NCBI GenBank assembly: GCA_039881145.1
Contig: JAYKKI010000004.1
Span: 49,647,001 to 49,711,000, forward strand
DNA from: Druceiella hillmani
Taxonomy: Eukaryota; Arthropoda; Insecta; Lepidoptera; Hepialidae
Length of the DNA: 64,000 bases
Reading direction: 5' to 3'
Below are positions 48,264 to 61,727 of this stretch, one piece after another. The translations under genes were made by a program, and so were the position numbers. The notes under the pieces are model-generated. The model ran no database searches, was not told where the DNA came from, and saw only the letters and a program-made list of their open reading frames with translations. How positions within the stretch are numbered: the first letter of the stretch is position 1; each line of letters opens with the position of its first letter.

Positions 48264-51200
48264 ATGGAGGAGTCGTGGGGTAAGTTGCTTTTTTGTTATA
48301 TTCGATTAGCAATGGAAGTTTTTTTGCGTACAATATCTATTAAACATTTGAATCTTTTCTAGATGCTGATAATTTCGAGCCAAAGTTACCGACCACGTTG
48401 ACGAATTCTAATAAATGGGAAGGCGAGGACGAAGATGACGATGTCAAGGTAATTTTTTTTTTATTATAAAAGACATTTTATACATGAGTAATAACACAAA
48501 TTGACGATTTATTAAGTTCTGTATTATGTTGCTAAAATTTATAATTCCACTCTTTACGTTTCTGACAAATTAATATAGGTTATGTCCTATTATAATTTTT
48601 ATTTTATTTTTGTCATCGAAGTAGAGAATGAATCATTATTTTTCATTGTAGGAAAGTTGGGAAGATGACGAGGAAGAAAAGAAAGATGAAGAGAAGAAAG
48701 AAATAACTGCGCCGCCTGTCAGTAAACCTAAAAAAAATAAATTAAGTGAGAAAATTGCTGAAAAAGAGGTTCGTCTTTGTTACTATTAATAAAAGTAATT
48801 TAAAGTATGTAGGTATAATTAGTTTTGCGCAATTTTTAATTGTGTGTTGCAATTTCGAAAAGACGGCAATTTTTTTTTTTGAAAATTGATGATGTCAGCT
48901 AACATATGGTCTGTGACATTTTTAGTTATCATGGGTATTTTAGTATGGATGGTAATATTAACATATGCAATCAATATATAAAAACGAATATTTTAGGAAT
49001 AGCAATGTCGAATTTTTTTTAATGTTTCTTTTGGAAATATCAATAGATTTTTACAATAAACTAAACTACAGTAATTGATGACAATCGATGAAAATTAATC
49101 AAGGTAGAGTCTACAATTTTTTATACTAGATTCCTGTAGAAGTGAAAATCATTCAAAATTCATTTACAGCTTACCTGTAAACAGATTTTGGCGGTTATTC
49201 TCTAGAAATTTCTCCTTCAATATGGTGCATAATAAAATGTTAACAAGCTATGATATTTGAGTTAGTTTGTGGAATACTTTTGTACATAAGGAGTTTAATT
49301 TGCTTTATGAATTTGTTAATTAGATAATCAAAAGTTACCTTCAATTAAGAATTTTCAATATTGTTGTACCATATTTCATCCCACAGAAATTATACTCATG
49401 GTGACCGTTTGTAATAACCTACAGTTTCAGCAAACATCATTGTTTAAATTCCAACTCTTCTAATATGATTGTGTTTTGGGTTTGCTATTTTTATTACTCT
49501 GACTTCTTACAAATACTAAGTCCTTGTTTACATATCATTGTTCTTTGCTTCTCCTGTCTTATTACTAAAATACTTAATGCATTTTAGAAGTAGTTAGATT
49601 TGTATTGAATTATTTATGTAAATATACCTTTCTAATATCCTACTTTATTACTTTTTTGCTTACCTTTATGTGGTAAAATTTAATTTTTGATGGTTTATAG
49701 TTTTCACATTGCATTGTTGACATTGTAGGTTTTTATTGACATGCAAGATTTTGTTTACATTGTAGTAATATAAAATTGAACGAATGCTCTTTATATTGGT
49801 GCACTGTTTTATTCATAAGGACAGGCCTGACAACTTTCACTTTGTGATATTCAACTGTTGTGTGTGAGTTGTTGAACATGTCTGTAATTTCAAATATCAC
49901 TTTTTAGGTTTTTATTCGACACATCGGTAGATACGTATATAAGATTGGTTTCTTTGTTAAATTAGGAATATACGTTCATACAGTTGCTTTCCTATACCGG
50001 ATTTAGTTTTGATCATTTAATATCAAAAAGTAATTTATTCACAACTCCAGTCTGATATTTTTATCATACTTTTATATAAATGTCAGTTGAGCATTTGTAT
50101 CTAGAGTACTAGTACATTAATTTAGTATTTTTCAGGTTGAGCTTGTTACATTTTTTGATAATATTTTTTAGAACATATCGGAAAATGACGATTTTAAGAG
50201 AAATTGGAGTATTACCAACAGTCTTCCGTAATTTCTATTAAAAAAATCTTATTTAAGGAATATTATTTTTTCTTAATCCTGCTTAGAAATTTTCTTTAAT
50301 ATTTATTCAGTTACATAGAAATTTTTAATATAACTAATAAGATTACACAGGGTAACTTAGAACTATTTAGAATATATAATTTGAGTTGTCCTTATGCCCA
50401 AGAAGTATATATTTTTTAAATATCAACCTCACCGTTGAAATAAATGGAGTGTGTATACTCCATTTATTTCAATTACTAAAAATGAAAATGTGAAATAAAA
50501 TAACGCTACCAGCTAAGAATTATTTGTACATAATAGACTATGGTAATATTTTATTTAGTAACTTAATATTAAAAAAAACCACTGACTAAGTAACTTTTTA
50601 GTTGTTGAACATATATTCTAATGGAGACGAACAGAGATCGTCGTTATCCCGTTAAAACATATGCAGTAACTACAAAGTTAGTGGTTGGTGATTTGAGTCA
50701 GTTATTTGTATTTTTAGTAGATTAAAATGAGGAAGGTCTAAGTATTGTTTAATTTTTAATGTGTTGACACCTATGATGATGAAGATTGTGATTATGTATA
50801 CCTTCATTCCCTGAATATACAACCTGTTTTTCTATATTTTCTTGCAAATTTCCCATAATGATAGCTTTGACACTTATACCAAATGCTATTTGTACCAGAT
50901 ACTAAATCATGCTAACTTATTTGTTCAAATGGGAAAAATAATTTTGTTTAATAATTCTTACAAAATGGTATATATAACAGAAGCAGCAGCGTCTTGAGCA
51001 AGAGAAGCGGCTGGCAGATAAGGAGGCGGCTATGACACCTGAGGAACGTTTAGCCGAGAAGTTGCATCTGAAGAAGCTCGAGGAAGAGGCAGACCTGAGG
51101 GTAGCTTTGGAAACATTAGGTAAGTACTAGGTCTTTAAGGTTTATTTTATTTGTACTATTTTGTTAGTAATTAAATTGTATGAAATAAGTGTATTGGACG

Positions 51201-54200
51201 TTTAATGGCGTTCAGAACTTGAATTTGAGTTTGAATAGGCAGATTTGAACATAATTTTAGGGAAATGGAAAATTTGTCTATGTTATTCTCCATTTATAAT
51301 AGAAATTCAGTATTGATATAAAATTTATATCTGTTTATAACTGGAAAATGATTTGTAACAGCACTTTGAACCAAACTATAAATCTTAACTTTACACGGTG
51401 GTAGGTTTCCTTCAATGGCTTCCGTTTGGTTTTGTGCTATTAACAGTAGTGTGCACGTCACCAAAGAGGACCTTTCCTGTTGCCAAACTAGCTGCTGTTA
51501 GTTACTGGAGTTATAAGTTGAGATGGTTTGATGAGCCGCCAGGACTTACTATTAATACTAACCGAGTCTTGGTAGGAAGTTTGTAAAAGACAAGGCGTTG
51601 AAATTGTTTCCTTAGTATATTTCAAATTGCACTGTCAAACTAGCTGCTGTTAGTTACTGGAGTTAAAAGTTGAGATGGTTTGATGAGCCGCCAGGACTTA
51701 CTATTAATACGAACTGAGTCTTGGTAGTAAGTTTGTAAAAGACAAAGCGTTGAAATTGTTTCCTTAGTATATTTCAAATTGCACTGTATTTTTATCCCTT
51801 TAAACTTTGTTTAATACTGTTATTTACACATATCAATAAAATTGGAGCGTCTATCTGTTATTTTGAAATACACGCACATTAACTGCTTGCTGCTAAGCTG
51901 GTAGCAAGATACAGACTTATGGCATGTTAGGTAGGTAATATTGAAATTTCAAAAGGCTTCACAAAAGATTAAAAAAAGCTGCAGCATGTGGATGAAGAAT
52001 CAGGGAAGGGGTTAGGGGAAGAGAGTGCCAGTCGGCTCCTGTGACATTTAAACTAATTGTTTCTGTTTGATAAAAAAAAAATGTGAAAATATAAAATAAA
52101 CACATTAAAATATGGATCAAACCGCAGAGCACTGCTAGTAAATAAATAAGTTTGTGACCTTCTTTATATTGGGAAGCCAAATAGTGAGAAGGGAAGTTGA
52201 CACGTTTAACTGACAATCTAGTGATTGAAAAGAACGATACTTTAACAAAAAAACAAATATTATTTATCAATATCAAAGGTATTGTTTAAAGTACCATGTT
52301 TTTTTTGTTTGGTTTTGTTATTTTACTATATAATTCAAATAATCTTGTGCAAGGTTGAAAATTGCCCATTATATCAATGATTCATGTTACAACTTTAATA
52401 GGTATTTATGTTTTTAGTATTGTCGCTATAATTAAAGTACCGGCCAAGTATGTGTTGAAACGTGCACAAAGTAAAGTTCCATAATTTTAATAGAGTTTTC
52501 CACTTAGAAATAGGGTAAAATTTTATGTACATACATCTGAAACTGTAGAAATGGTTATGCGACAATAGACAACAAAATTCTTTTACTATAAACTCTAAAA
52601 TGAATTTGTTTAATTTGTATTTTGACATGTATGTTTTATGTGTTTATGCAAAAGGAATAAGAAAGCTGTATAAAGGTCTCCATTTGTGTACATTTTTATT
52701 GAGTTATGATCATTTGTGTCAATATTAGAGAATCATTGCTCATTTACATTTATTCCAAATGTTAAAGCGTTGTTAGATTAAATGCACATGTTGTGACAAT
52801 AATTTGCCCCAGTTCTGTATCGTTGTCACATTATTGCAGAGTCAAAGTAATCAACATATGATGTCCAATAATGCATTTATGTAAATTATGGATAAGTACT
52901 TAAACAATGTTGTTCTGTGTTTCTCCTATCTACCTATCTATTAGACGTGTGTCTGAAACATCGCTGTGTTCCAAATGATCTGAAACATTTTCGTTGTGTG
53001 AAACGTATCATTTGGATTGGACCATTGTATCGATGAGAGAGATAGAGATATGGTTGGTGCGTGCAAACTGCAAAGCAAAGAAATATTTTGTATAAACAAT
53101 ATATTTTATTTGTCTTGAGTTATATTATTAACTGATTAGTTATTTTTATAGTCAGCTTATGAACGGCGGCAAGTTTAAGTATTTGTCGATTTGTCTCTAT
53201 ACATATATAAATTAAGCAATTTAATATGTTTATATGTATCTTTTATGATATTAAATGGAATATTAAAATGTGAAGTGTTTAAATATTTCATGTTAAAAAT
53301 TTGAATGTTGAATATCTCTAGTATTTAAATATTAGCATGTTAAAGTTTAGTTTTAACCATTTCTCAGATAATATTTTTGAAATTAATTTACCAATACCAA
53401 AAAAAAATAGGAAGATTGTGTATCAAAATAAGGAAAAAAGTTATAAATAGTTTTTTATTTATAATACATACATACACTTTAAAATGAGCACAAAAACAAT
53501 ATTTATACATCCAAAATGATAAAACTAATATAAAGTACAATTTTTAACACTTTATCCGGATAGTAAAATTTGGAAATAAAAATTTCAACATTCTATTCGC
53601 AACAAATATATATTTGACCCGCCACAAACACTTTTGTTACATTATATCAATATACAAATATTCATTTTGTATCTGTTCCGTTCGGAACGCTGAGAGTCAA
53701 GTTCCAAATATTTCAAATTAAACGTATCATTGTTCCGGAACATTTCAATAATCCAGATTCAAATATCCTAATCACAACAAAGATACATACGGTACACTTC
53801 TACTATCTATACCTTTACACTTTTTAAACCAACAGAGCGTAAGCTTTGCCAGTGAGATGTTACATAATATCTCCAGACCAATTTTATTTGGCTGTCATTC
53901 ATTCAGTTTATGTTTTTAATTTTGTGACATCTTACATTGCTTTTTTTCATAATTTATACAAGTCACTTTTTGGTCTTCCAAATATTTTTCCCCATCTATA
54001 ATTATAATCCCCATGTATAAAATTCTTTAGCCGAACTGCCACATTTGTAATATTAGAATTGCACTCTCTTCTATGCCATATTCTTGGCAATGAAAAAAAT
54101 TATTGGTCTCTCATTCACCATCATTTCAATTACAATCAATATTTCAATTAGTTACGACTATTTGCTTTTGCAAGAGTGACACTTCTTTTTGTGTACGCAG

Positions 54201-57200
54201 TTTCGTCTATTCATTCATTTCTAGGATCATTATTTTACACATGTTCACCTTTGTACATAATTGTTTTTTCCATTACTCATTAAATGTATACTTTTAGCTG
54301 ATGAGGGAAAGCTTTTACAAACTTGTTTATTAATCATAATTTTTGTCGATTATTGAATATATTTGGCGTTCATTTTGTAGAAATTCATTATTCACTACAT
54401 CACGTAGTTTCAATTAATTGTGGATTTTTGTTGACTATTAATTATAGATGTGATTGTAATAAATAGGACAAAATTAATTCCAGGTGTCACAGAAGGTGCT
54501 GGTGGTAAACTAGACAATTTCCACCCCACAAATAGAGAGGAATTTGTAGAGTTTGCCGAATTGCTCTCTAAGAAGATCACAATATACAAGGCTCATGATG
54601 AGTTTGCAGGCTTCGTTGAAGATCTGTTTAGGAATATTACCGTTCAAAGTGAGTGTTGCTTCATATTTTTTAAAAATTTTATGTGGTTCATTGTTTTACT
54701 TTTTGTCTTAGGAATTACCGTCTAGTAACAAAGAATTTAATTCCTTCATTATTGTTTTTTATGACTTTACTTTTGACTTATTTTTGTTATATACATTTTA
54801 CTTATTTGCAACATGTAACAATGTTACATCAATCCTTTGTTAACTCAGACAGTGATGTTGGAGACGGATGAATATTTTTGTAGGAGCTTACGAAATAACA
54901 GATATACCGAAAAAGTTTTTGCCATCTTCGGAATGAAATTTTGGTTTGAAATTGAATTTATTAAAAAAAATATGACTTCATAATCTATGTTTTTTTTTCT
55001 CACAGCAGCTAAATAATTTATAATTTATAAAATCTTTACTTTGGTTAAAGAGATACCTTGTTACTTTTCCATTTAGCTTATTCTCAATTTTGAACTATTT
55101 GTTTCTCATATTGGTATCCACTTTAAGAACCAAGTGGAAATCAACTGAGTGACAGATCTGGCGAGTATGGTGAATGTGGCATAATCTCCCAAATTTATTC
55201 CATTATCTTGTGTGTCATTCTCTGTACAGGAGGACGAGCGCTGTCATGTAACAACATAATTTTCTTTTTGTTTAGTAATGCAGGTAGGCGGTTTAGTACC
55301 AATGTCTGGGTACTTTTGTTAATTACAACAAATGTTAGTAATGATTGTCTCCTGCTTTTAAGTATTCATAATATACAATCACCTAGAAGTCCACCAGATA
55401 GTAAAATTTTTTGGGGCCTGTGGCCTTGGGATTTTGTCATTATTTGTGATTATTCAATGATAAGAACATTTGACGCAAGAGTGGATAAAGAATTATCCAT
55501 TTTTCACTTCTAAAATTCTTCAAATAGAGACTCCGTTTTTTAATACAGTAATGTAAGCAGAGTAAATGGAGTTGTTGCAATTTTTTTTCTATTTCACATT
55601 CATTTGCCTTCCTTCCTTGCCCAGCTTTTGCGAATGTGGTTTTATGATTTCCACACTTGCATTAAATGTAATGGGAATTTCGATACTGTGAATTGGTCTC
55701 TATTGCAGTTCTCAAATCAGCATCACTTAAGGGCAATGATTTTCCAGGTATGGACGCATTCTCACAATTTTCATCATCTGTTGACAATTTTTTTGGAACT
55801 TGTCCCGAGAAGTTTGTTTTTTACTACTTTTCTCTGAATGCCATTTAATTTTTCGACGCGTGTCTGATGCATTGGCAATAAGTTTTGACTTTTAAGATAA
55901 ACATGAACATTTTCCAGGCTAAATACAAACACAAAACGAAGTTAATGGTTCAAAATGTGCTGATCGACTCTCCACAGTTGTATTTTATAGATTAGTTTCT
56001 TTGCCATTCGCAGTTACCAAATGGTCATAGAAACTTCACAAATTTTGCCTAATAACAATTGGTTTAAATTTTTTGATGATATAAATGTTCATGTCCCCCA
56101 AAAGACATACTTTGTAAATACATATTATGTTCACGATTTTATCCCTAATGGGCTCGTTTTTTAATTATCAAAAAAAAATAAATTTTATTGTGGATTATAA
56201 TTATCCATGTTCGTCTTGCTGATACAGGTTTTATGTATGTAAAATTTTATAGCGTTGGGGTCAGCTGAATAGTTGAGATGAAAAAAGGTCGTGAAAGCAA
56301 GGTAAATGAATAAGCAAAAAATACACTTTCATTTGTATAATATTAGTTAGGATACAGTGTATTTTTTTAAGAGTACTCTCTAGGGTACTCTCTATCGTAC
56401 TGTCAAGTATCTTTCACTTGCACTGTCACTGCTAAACTACCACACATATTTTCCATATAATTTGAATACTTTTCATTTATGTCACTATCGTGTTAGTATC
56501 GCGGGCAGATTTTTTTCGTTTTAGAAGCCTTAATTTTGAATAGTGTAAATTTTAAGGAACATGAACCTTTGACACAAATGTATCAAACTTTTGTTTCTTA
56601 AAGTTTAGCTTGGATTGTTATCCAAAAAAATCTTACTTAGCATGCATAAATTTTCCTAATTTATGTCCATGGAAATTTATATGAAAATAGCGGGGTGCCT
56701 GTTTGATTACATATTTGATATGGAATAATAATATTCTGCTATAATCATAATGGATTAAAAAAAAAGTGACAAGCTGTATTGCCTGTAAATTAAATGAAGC
56801 TATTATTATAATGAGTCAATAATCAATATTGGTAATGAGGAGACCTGGAAACAGCTAGTGTAACGTTTTGTTAAGTGTAATTTAATTATTATTTCGTATT
56901 TAACTAGTTTGAGCTGTGTTATTTATGTTAAAATTACTTTGGATTTTATATATGTAGTGGTTTTTTTGATGATTTGTTGGCTTAGTTTATTCTGTTCGTA
57001 TTCTATTTTCCTTTATGTTTAATGTTGTATAATATTCTCAAATGTTGATCAAACTAATACCTAACATTATACCAGTGAACAATACTAGAAAACAATTATA
57101 CGCCTAATGGGTGTGTGTACTTAATTATCGACTAGCATGCCAGCCTAGAGTTTTGACAATAGAAATAATTATAACTCGGTTAATTTTATAAGTCATTAAT

Positions 57201-60200
57201 ACATAACTCCCTGCTTTTTTAATTCTTCAATTTACTGTTTCCTCCTTTTTTAAAATTTTTTTATTTTTAACTTTTTCTTACAATTTTATATTTAATACAC
57301 AATTAAAAAACGGCAGGTGTGCTTTTTTGATTTTGTCACAGATTTATCAAATGTTTATATTGAATTAGTATTACAATGTTATATTGCTGCTTGTTAATTT
57401 GCCAAAGCCACAAATTTGTGACCTAAACCTTCTTGATGGTTTAGTAATGATAATTTAATTGGCTTCCAAGTAGAATATTGCGTTCAGTTCAGAGTTCATG
57501 CTTTAACAGTACGACAAACAACAAATAATTATAGGTCTTTACATTCGTATAGACTTGTTTGTGAACAAATAATTGCTTTCAGAAATATCAATTAATTGAA
57601 TATTTGTATGTAAATTAGGCGATATGTTGGAAAAATATGTGACAATATTTTTTATGGTTTTTTTTATTAAAACGTTTGCCTCGTTATGTATAAAACTCTT
57701 AACAATTTAGCATCATGTTCTAGTACATAAACAGAATTAGTATTCTAGCCATGGCGCTTATAGTATAGTTATCAGGTAAATATGTAATAACTAATTTTTG
57801 AATCACATATAAATTATTTCGTGCTTCTAAGAAAATTACTAAATGTTTTTGTTTATGTTTATGTGGCTTTCAGTTTTCTACATTAATACTACGTGTTAAT
57901 GCCACGCTATTATATACGTGTTAATGCCACGCTATTGAATCTCATCAGGTAGATCTGGAAATTTTTCATTGGGACTAGTCATCAATATGTTTTTAGGAAT
58001 ATATTGTTCATTGATCGCTGCCCAAATATTAACACGAGCATAAAAATTATAATTTTCTCTATTTTACTTGATAAGGTTATTAAGCGTACGTCTGTTAGTA
58101 AAGAAACTCATTAAAACTTATTTGTCACAATTAAAATATTTTGATTGCATGTCTCCTCATTTTTTTTATCCTCCTCAAGAATTCTGCTTAATTTTCCTGA
58201 TTTTGGCTCGGACAATATCGTGTTAATGTATTTGTTGTAAAGGTAGTCAGAGTCCTATTTAGATATTTGTAGAAAAATACCAGAGGTACACTTGTTTGCT
58301 ATGGTGTTCACTGATTATTTTATTCACGATAGTAAGTTAGTAGTTGTAATATTGACTAGAACACGTAATTTGGAGCTTTTCTGAATTTGGCTGGTCATAA
58401 ATTAGGTGGTGTTATAATTAACAAAGATTTTCATTACTAGATAAAATATAAGTTTTGCAATAAAATAATTCCAACAGTGTTATATACTGTAGATTAGTTA
58501 TTGTTTGTTGTAGATCTGAAAGGTGGAACAATATGTATGAAATGATGTTGCCAAATATGTTCCAAGTTGGTGTGAATGGTACATATATAATTTAAGTGTA
58601 GTGCAAAGCTCAACTTCAATAGATAAGAGTGGTTTAGATAACGAGTGCGCAAATAAACAATAGCACGACTGTTACATGTTTTAGCACTAAGTGTGATATG
58701 TCATGCATGGAAAGCGTGCATTTGTATTTTGGATGGGGTGCCACACCCACACCAGTATTCGTCGTGTATATGGTTTAGTTTGGTGAAAGTTAAATAGAGG
58801 ACATTTTAAAAATATGGATATTAATGTGTAATGGTTTTTTATATACACTCGATATGTCGTTTTCTAGAATTAAACGTTGTCCATAATTTTATCTTGAAAT
58901 TGAATATATATGTCTACACTGATTTTCTAAATTGAACGTTTTTACTCATTTTGGTTGTATAATAAAATTTATGATTCATGTCTGTTGCAGTCAACTGTAT
59001 GTTGCAGTTTTAAGAACAAAGTAATTGATTTTTCTTAAAGATCTTTTATTCACCTTAAAACGCATTAATCTTTAATATTGTTAGTGTTCCATATTCAAGA
59101 AGTTCGAACCCTATTTTGTCGGTCTGTCCATCTGTCAGAGGTTTGTAATCTCTAAGGAACGTAAGACGAGGACTTGAAATTTACGCACGACGTGTAGTTC
59201 CATGGTCCAAAATTAGGAATAGTGTCAATAATGACTTCAAATTACATATTAAAGGGCGTTCTGTACATATAAAGGTTTACAAACAATTTTTTTTCTGTTT
59301 AGACAGACAAGTGGGTATCATATAAAATTTGTTTCACTTAAATTCATAATTACCTAATAGGATTCAGCTTACATTATTTATGCAATATGTTAGCATTTAG
59401 TACAAAACGAATGAAAATTGGTACTGGGTATTGGAGGTACATTAAATTTCTATGGAAGGTAGGGAAAAATCACTAATTATGATTTTCTGAGTTTAATAAT
59501 TATTCTTACTCTGAATATATATACTATTCACAAAATAAGAAATAAAATTATTTAAAGGAAATCTTTTTTATTTATTCCTGCTGACAACACTAATATTACT
59601 TCTACCATATTAATGATATGACAAAAGATTATATCGGTTTTAGTTTAATTGACAAAGGTAGTTAATTATTTAACAAATGAAAAAAATTTGTAAGAAAATG
59701 ATGCTCAACTAAAATGACTAGTCTAGTTTTTAATTTATATTTGTAACAACAGTGAAAATGGGGGTTTAAAATTGGCAACAGTGGAAGTGAGCAGTTTATA
59801 TCAATTTGCATACAATTAGATTTACATATCAAGTGTCATATCAGCATCATACAATAAATACAAGTACCAAAAATACCAAGTCTGTTAAGTGTAAAAATTG
59901 ACAAAATGCTTTACAAAAATTAATTACATGTTGGGAAAAGAATAGTCGTCCATACAAAAACAATTTGTACCAAAAATACCAGTGTAGAAAAATATTTTCT
60001 TTTTTTGCCAAATTATGGCCAGGTAAATTATTTTTCCTAATACATGGGGTTCTTGAAGTACCTACTTTGTAGAAATGAAGAAAAAGCATGTTTTATAAAA
60101 ATGAATTACATATAGGGAAAATTATAGTTGTTTATACAAACAATTTCACTGTTTAGTAGCTTTGATGAAATGTACATTTTTCTATTAAATTTATTTTGCG

Positions 60201-61727
60201 AATAGTAATCAGGTGTTAGTCAGTTTGTATTTAATATTTTATTCTATTGTTACAATTACCTAGAATGACGTTCTTCACTCTGAACACATAATAGATTCTT
60301 GTTCTTTATTTTCTTCTGTCATATTCACATTTTGAATAGTTTTTAATTCCTGTGAATTCAGTCGATGTGAAAACCCATAACATTTACATAATTCATAAAA
60401 TAACATTATACAACATAGGACTGAAAATCTAATACTGGTTTGATTTTAAACACCCTGTCTGATCCATCTTTGATATTTTTCTCCTTTAACAATATCAGGA
60501 TCATTAACGCTTACAAGCATTTACAGGGTTTCTTAACCGCTTGAGTGTCGACGAGCGCCATCGCGCTCGTGCGCGTACTTACTAAATTTGCCACGAGCGC
60601 AATGGTCCTCGTGAAATTAGTTAACTGTTTAGCGTGCGGCAGGGGACGTGTCGCTCGCACGCGTCTCTAATTTTTTTATCTTTCTACATGTTACATAAAG
60701 TTCAAATTATAATATTATTATTAACCACAATATAAAAAGGATCAGGAAAAGAAAATTTTTAACCCATAATGTTGGAATACAAAAATAATTCGAGTGAAAA
60801 TGATCGTTTTTCAAGTTGTGAAGAAAGTGATAGTGGGAGTGACATTGTGGTGCGCTCACAATTTGGCGTAATGCAAAGTTTGAGTGATAGTTATATTAGT
60901 GACGATAAAAATTATTTTACTGATACGGAGGATGTACCGGACTGTGAAAATACGATGTGACCTTGATTTCAGTTTTTGTTATAATTTTTGTTCACAATAT
61001 ATATTTCCATAATTTTCTTTGTATTTTATTATCCTTGTACAAGTTGTTATTAAGAAAACACTGAAAAAATTATTAAAATTGGATAATTTTTGGGAGAGTA
61101 ACATTTTTTTTTCGAGACAAGGGTAAATGACATCAAAAACAAAAGATTTCTTTGGCATTTTTAAGTATATACGAGTAAAAAACCATGGCACTAAAACGGT
61201 TAAGCCTTAACTTGTTTCATTTGTTTATTTCGAAGACATACGTCATTTAAAGAATTAAATTTATCTCTTTTAACAATATCAGGTTCATTAATCTGTCATT
61301 AATCATCAAGTCTGTAACAAAGTACTTATTAAGCAATCATGTCTTGTTTAAATAAAGTGTTTGCTGTATTGAGTATTTTTTCCAATATTACTTTGTACCT
61401 TTATGGTAATTGAATTTAATCATTATTTTAATAAGGCATTTTTATTGCATATTATTGCTTTTACTTCATCACTTTAATTTAATTAGTTAAAGTGCTTGCA
61501 GGTTCCCATTAAATATTAAAAAGACCTTAACGAATTAATATGATCAAGTATAATTTGGTTAATGTGTTTATTGTTTGATGTTTTCAGTGTCATCGTTGGA
61601 CATCAAGCGGTTAAAGGTCACAGTAGACAATGTATACATAGAGAAGCAGAAGACGGAGAAGAGTGACAAGAATAAAAAGGCTGGCAAGGGTAAAGGCAAG
61701 GCCAAGTTGCGAGTTGAGGGTGATAAT
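48264..61727 (+). CDS. eIF3j: Eukaryotic translation initiation factor 3 subunit J (partial, 3' end off window)
   Basis: Accessory eIF3 subunit that binds the 40S decoding centre and helps initiation and ribosome recycling; cytosolic. Coding exons, all GT-AG: 48264-48279, 48363-48448, 48652-48768, 50981-51119, 54484-54648, 61588-61727, joining in phase to 221 residues. The protein opens MEESWDADNFEP and continues with the acidic stretch KWEGEDEDDDVK, the family's N-terminal signature. Next come a Lys/Glu-rich coiled-coil part (LSEKIAEKE, then MTPEERLAEKLHLKKLEEEA), a folded middle with NREEFVEFAELLSKKI and DEFAGFVEDLFRNI, and a lysine/glycine-rich tail (KAGKGKGKAKLRV). The last exon, expected to add roughly 15-30 residues ending in an acidic aromatic tail, was not found before 64000. 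Intron 5 is 6.9 kb and full of mobile elements. Confidence 0.95.
50435..50472. repeat. Perfect 16-bp hairpin in eIF3j intron 3
   Basis: TTGAAATAAATGGAGT (50435-50450), a 6-nt loop and its perfect complement (50457-50472). It resembles the other short-loop fold-backs in this window. Confidence 0.9.
51485..51788. repeat. 152-bp tandem duplication in eIF3j intron 4
   Basis: Two copies, from AAACTAGCTGCTGTTAGTTA, begin at 51485 and 51637 and differ at few positions. The first copy lies within a 62-codon open frame that has no known domain and ends at 51586. The unit may derive from a mobile element. Confidence 0.85.
52930..53815 (-). mobile_element. GTTCC/GGAAC-rich interspersed repeat, reverse copy
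   Basis: This is the inverted relative of 46149-47120. Read on the minus strand it has the GTATCTTTGTTGTGATTAGG block at about 53800, the GGAACTTGACTCTCAGCGTT block, the TTTGGTATTGGTAAAT block and the ATATTTCTTTGC...GCACGCACC block. It lies in eIF3j intron 4, so the pair brackets eIF3j exons 1-4. Confidence 0.6.
54353..54425. mobile_element. Palindromic MITE, end fragment
   Basis: This is the terminal arm TTGAATATATTTGGCGTTCA to CACTACATCACGTAGTTTC of the palindromic MITE family. It ends 58 bp before eIF3j exon 5, so it sits where the branch point and polypyrimidine tract would be expected nearby. Confidence 0.65.
55060..55910 (-). pseudogene. mariner-type transposase relic
   Basis: Shifting minus-strand frames show KCGNHKTTFAKAGQ, then SLYLKNFRSEKWIILYPLL (compare the GDEKW region), PRPQAPKNFTIWWTS (compare P-K-P-x(2-4)-K-K-x-x-x-x-x-WWD), and PYSPDLSLS at about 55180-55150. 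The last is the hallmark H-P-P-Y-S-P-D-L-x-P-S-D block before the third catalytic Asp. Stops and frameshifts are many, so the copy is inactive. The overlapping forward open frames (55208-55513 and 55604-55837) are not genes. It lies in eIF3j intron 5. Confidence 0.65.
57891..57936. repeat. 25-bp direct duplication
   Basis: ACGTGTTAATGCCACGCTAT occurs at 57891 and again at 57916 within eIF3j intron 5. The rest of 56000-60380 shows no gene; it is AT-rich intron with a possible interspersed-repeat fragment near 59100. Confidence 0.85.
60384..60480 (+). repeat. Dispersed repeat, copy 1
   Basis: CATAGGACTGAAAATCTAAT and then CTGTCTGATCCATCTTTGAT recur in the same order and orientation at 63880-63975. 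The family is unknown. Confidence 0.7.
60533..61203 (+). mobile_element. piggyBac-type non-autonomous element, copy 2
   Basis: Flanked by TTAA at 60533-60536 and 61200-61203. The ends read CCGCTTGAGTGTCGACGAGC and, inverted, CCGTTTTAGTGCC. A 63-codon plus-strand frame (60769-60960) starts MLEYKNNSSENDRFSSCEES and matches the frame in copy 1 at most positions. It is inserted in eIF3j intron 5. Neither copy can encode a full transposase. Confidence 0.75.

Noticed and set aside
50773..50814. Possible C/D snoRNA in eIF3j intron 3 (ATGATGA then CTGA)
   Set aside because: Only 31 nt separate the boxes, no further box D follows, no terminal stem is present, and the distance to the next exon (about 166 nt) does not fit the pattern.
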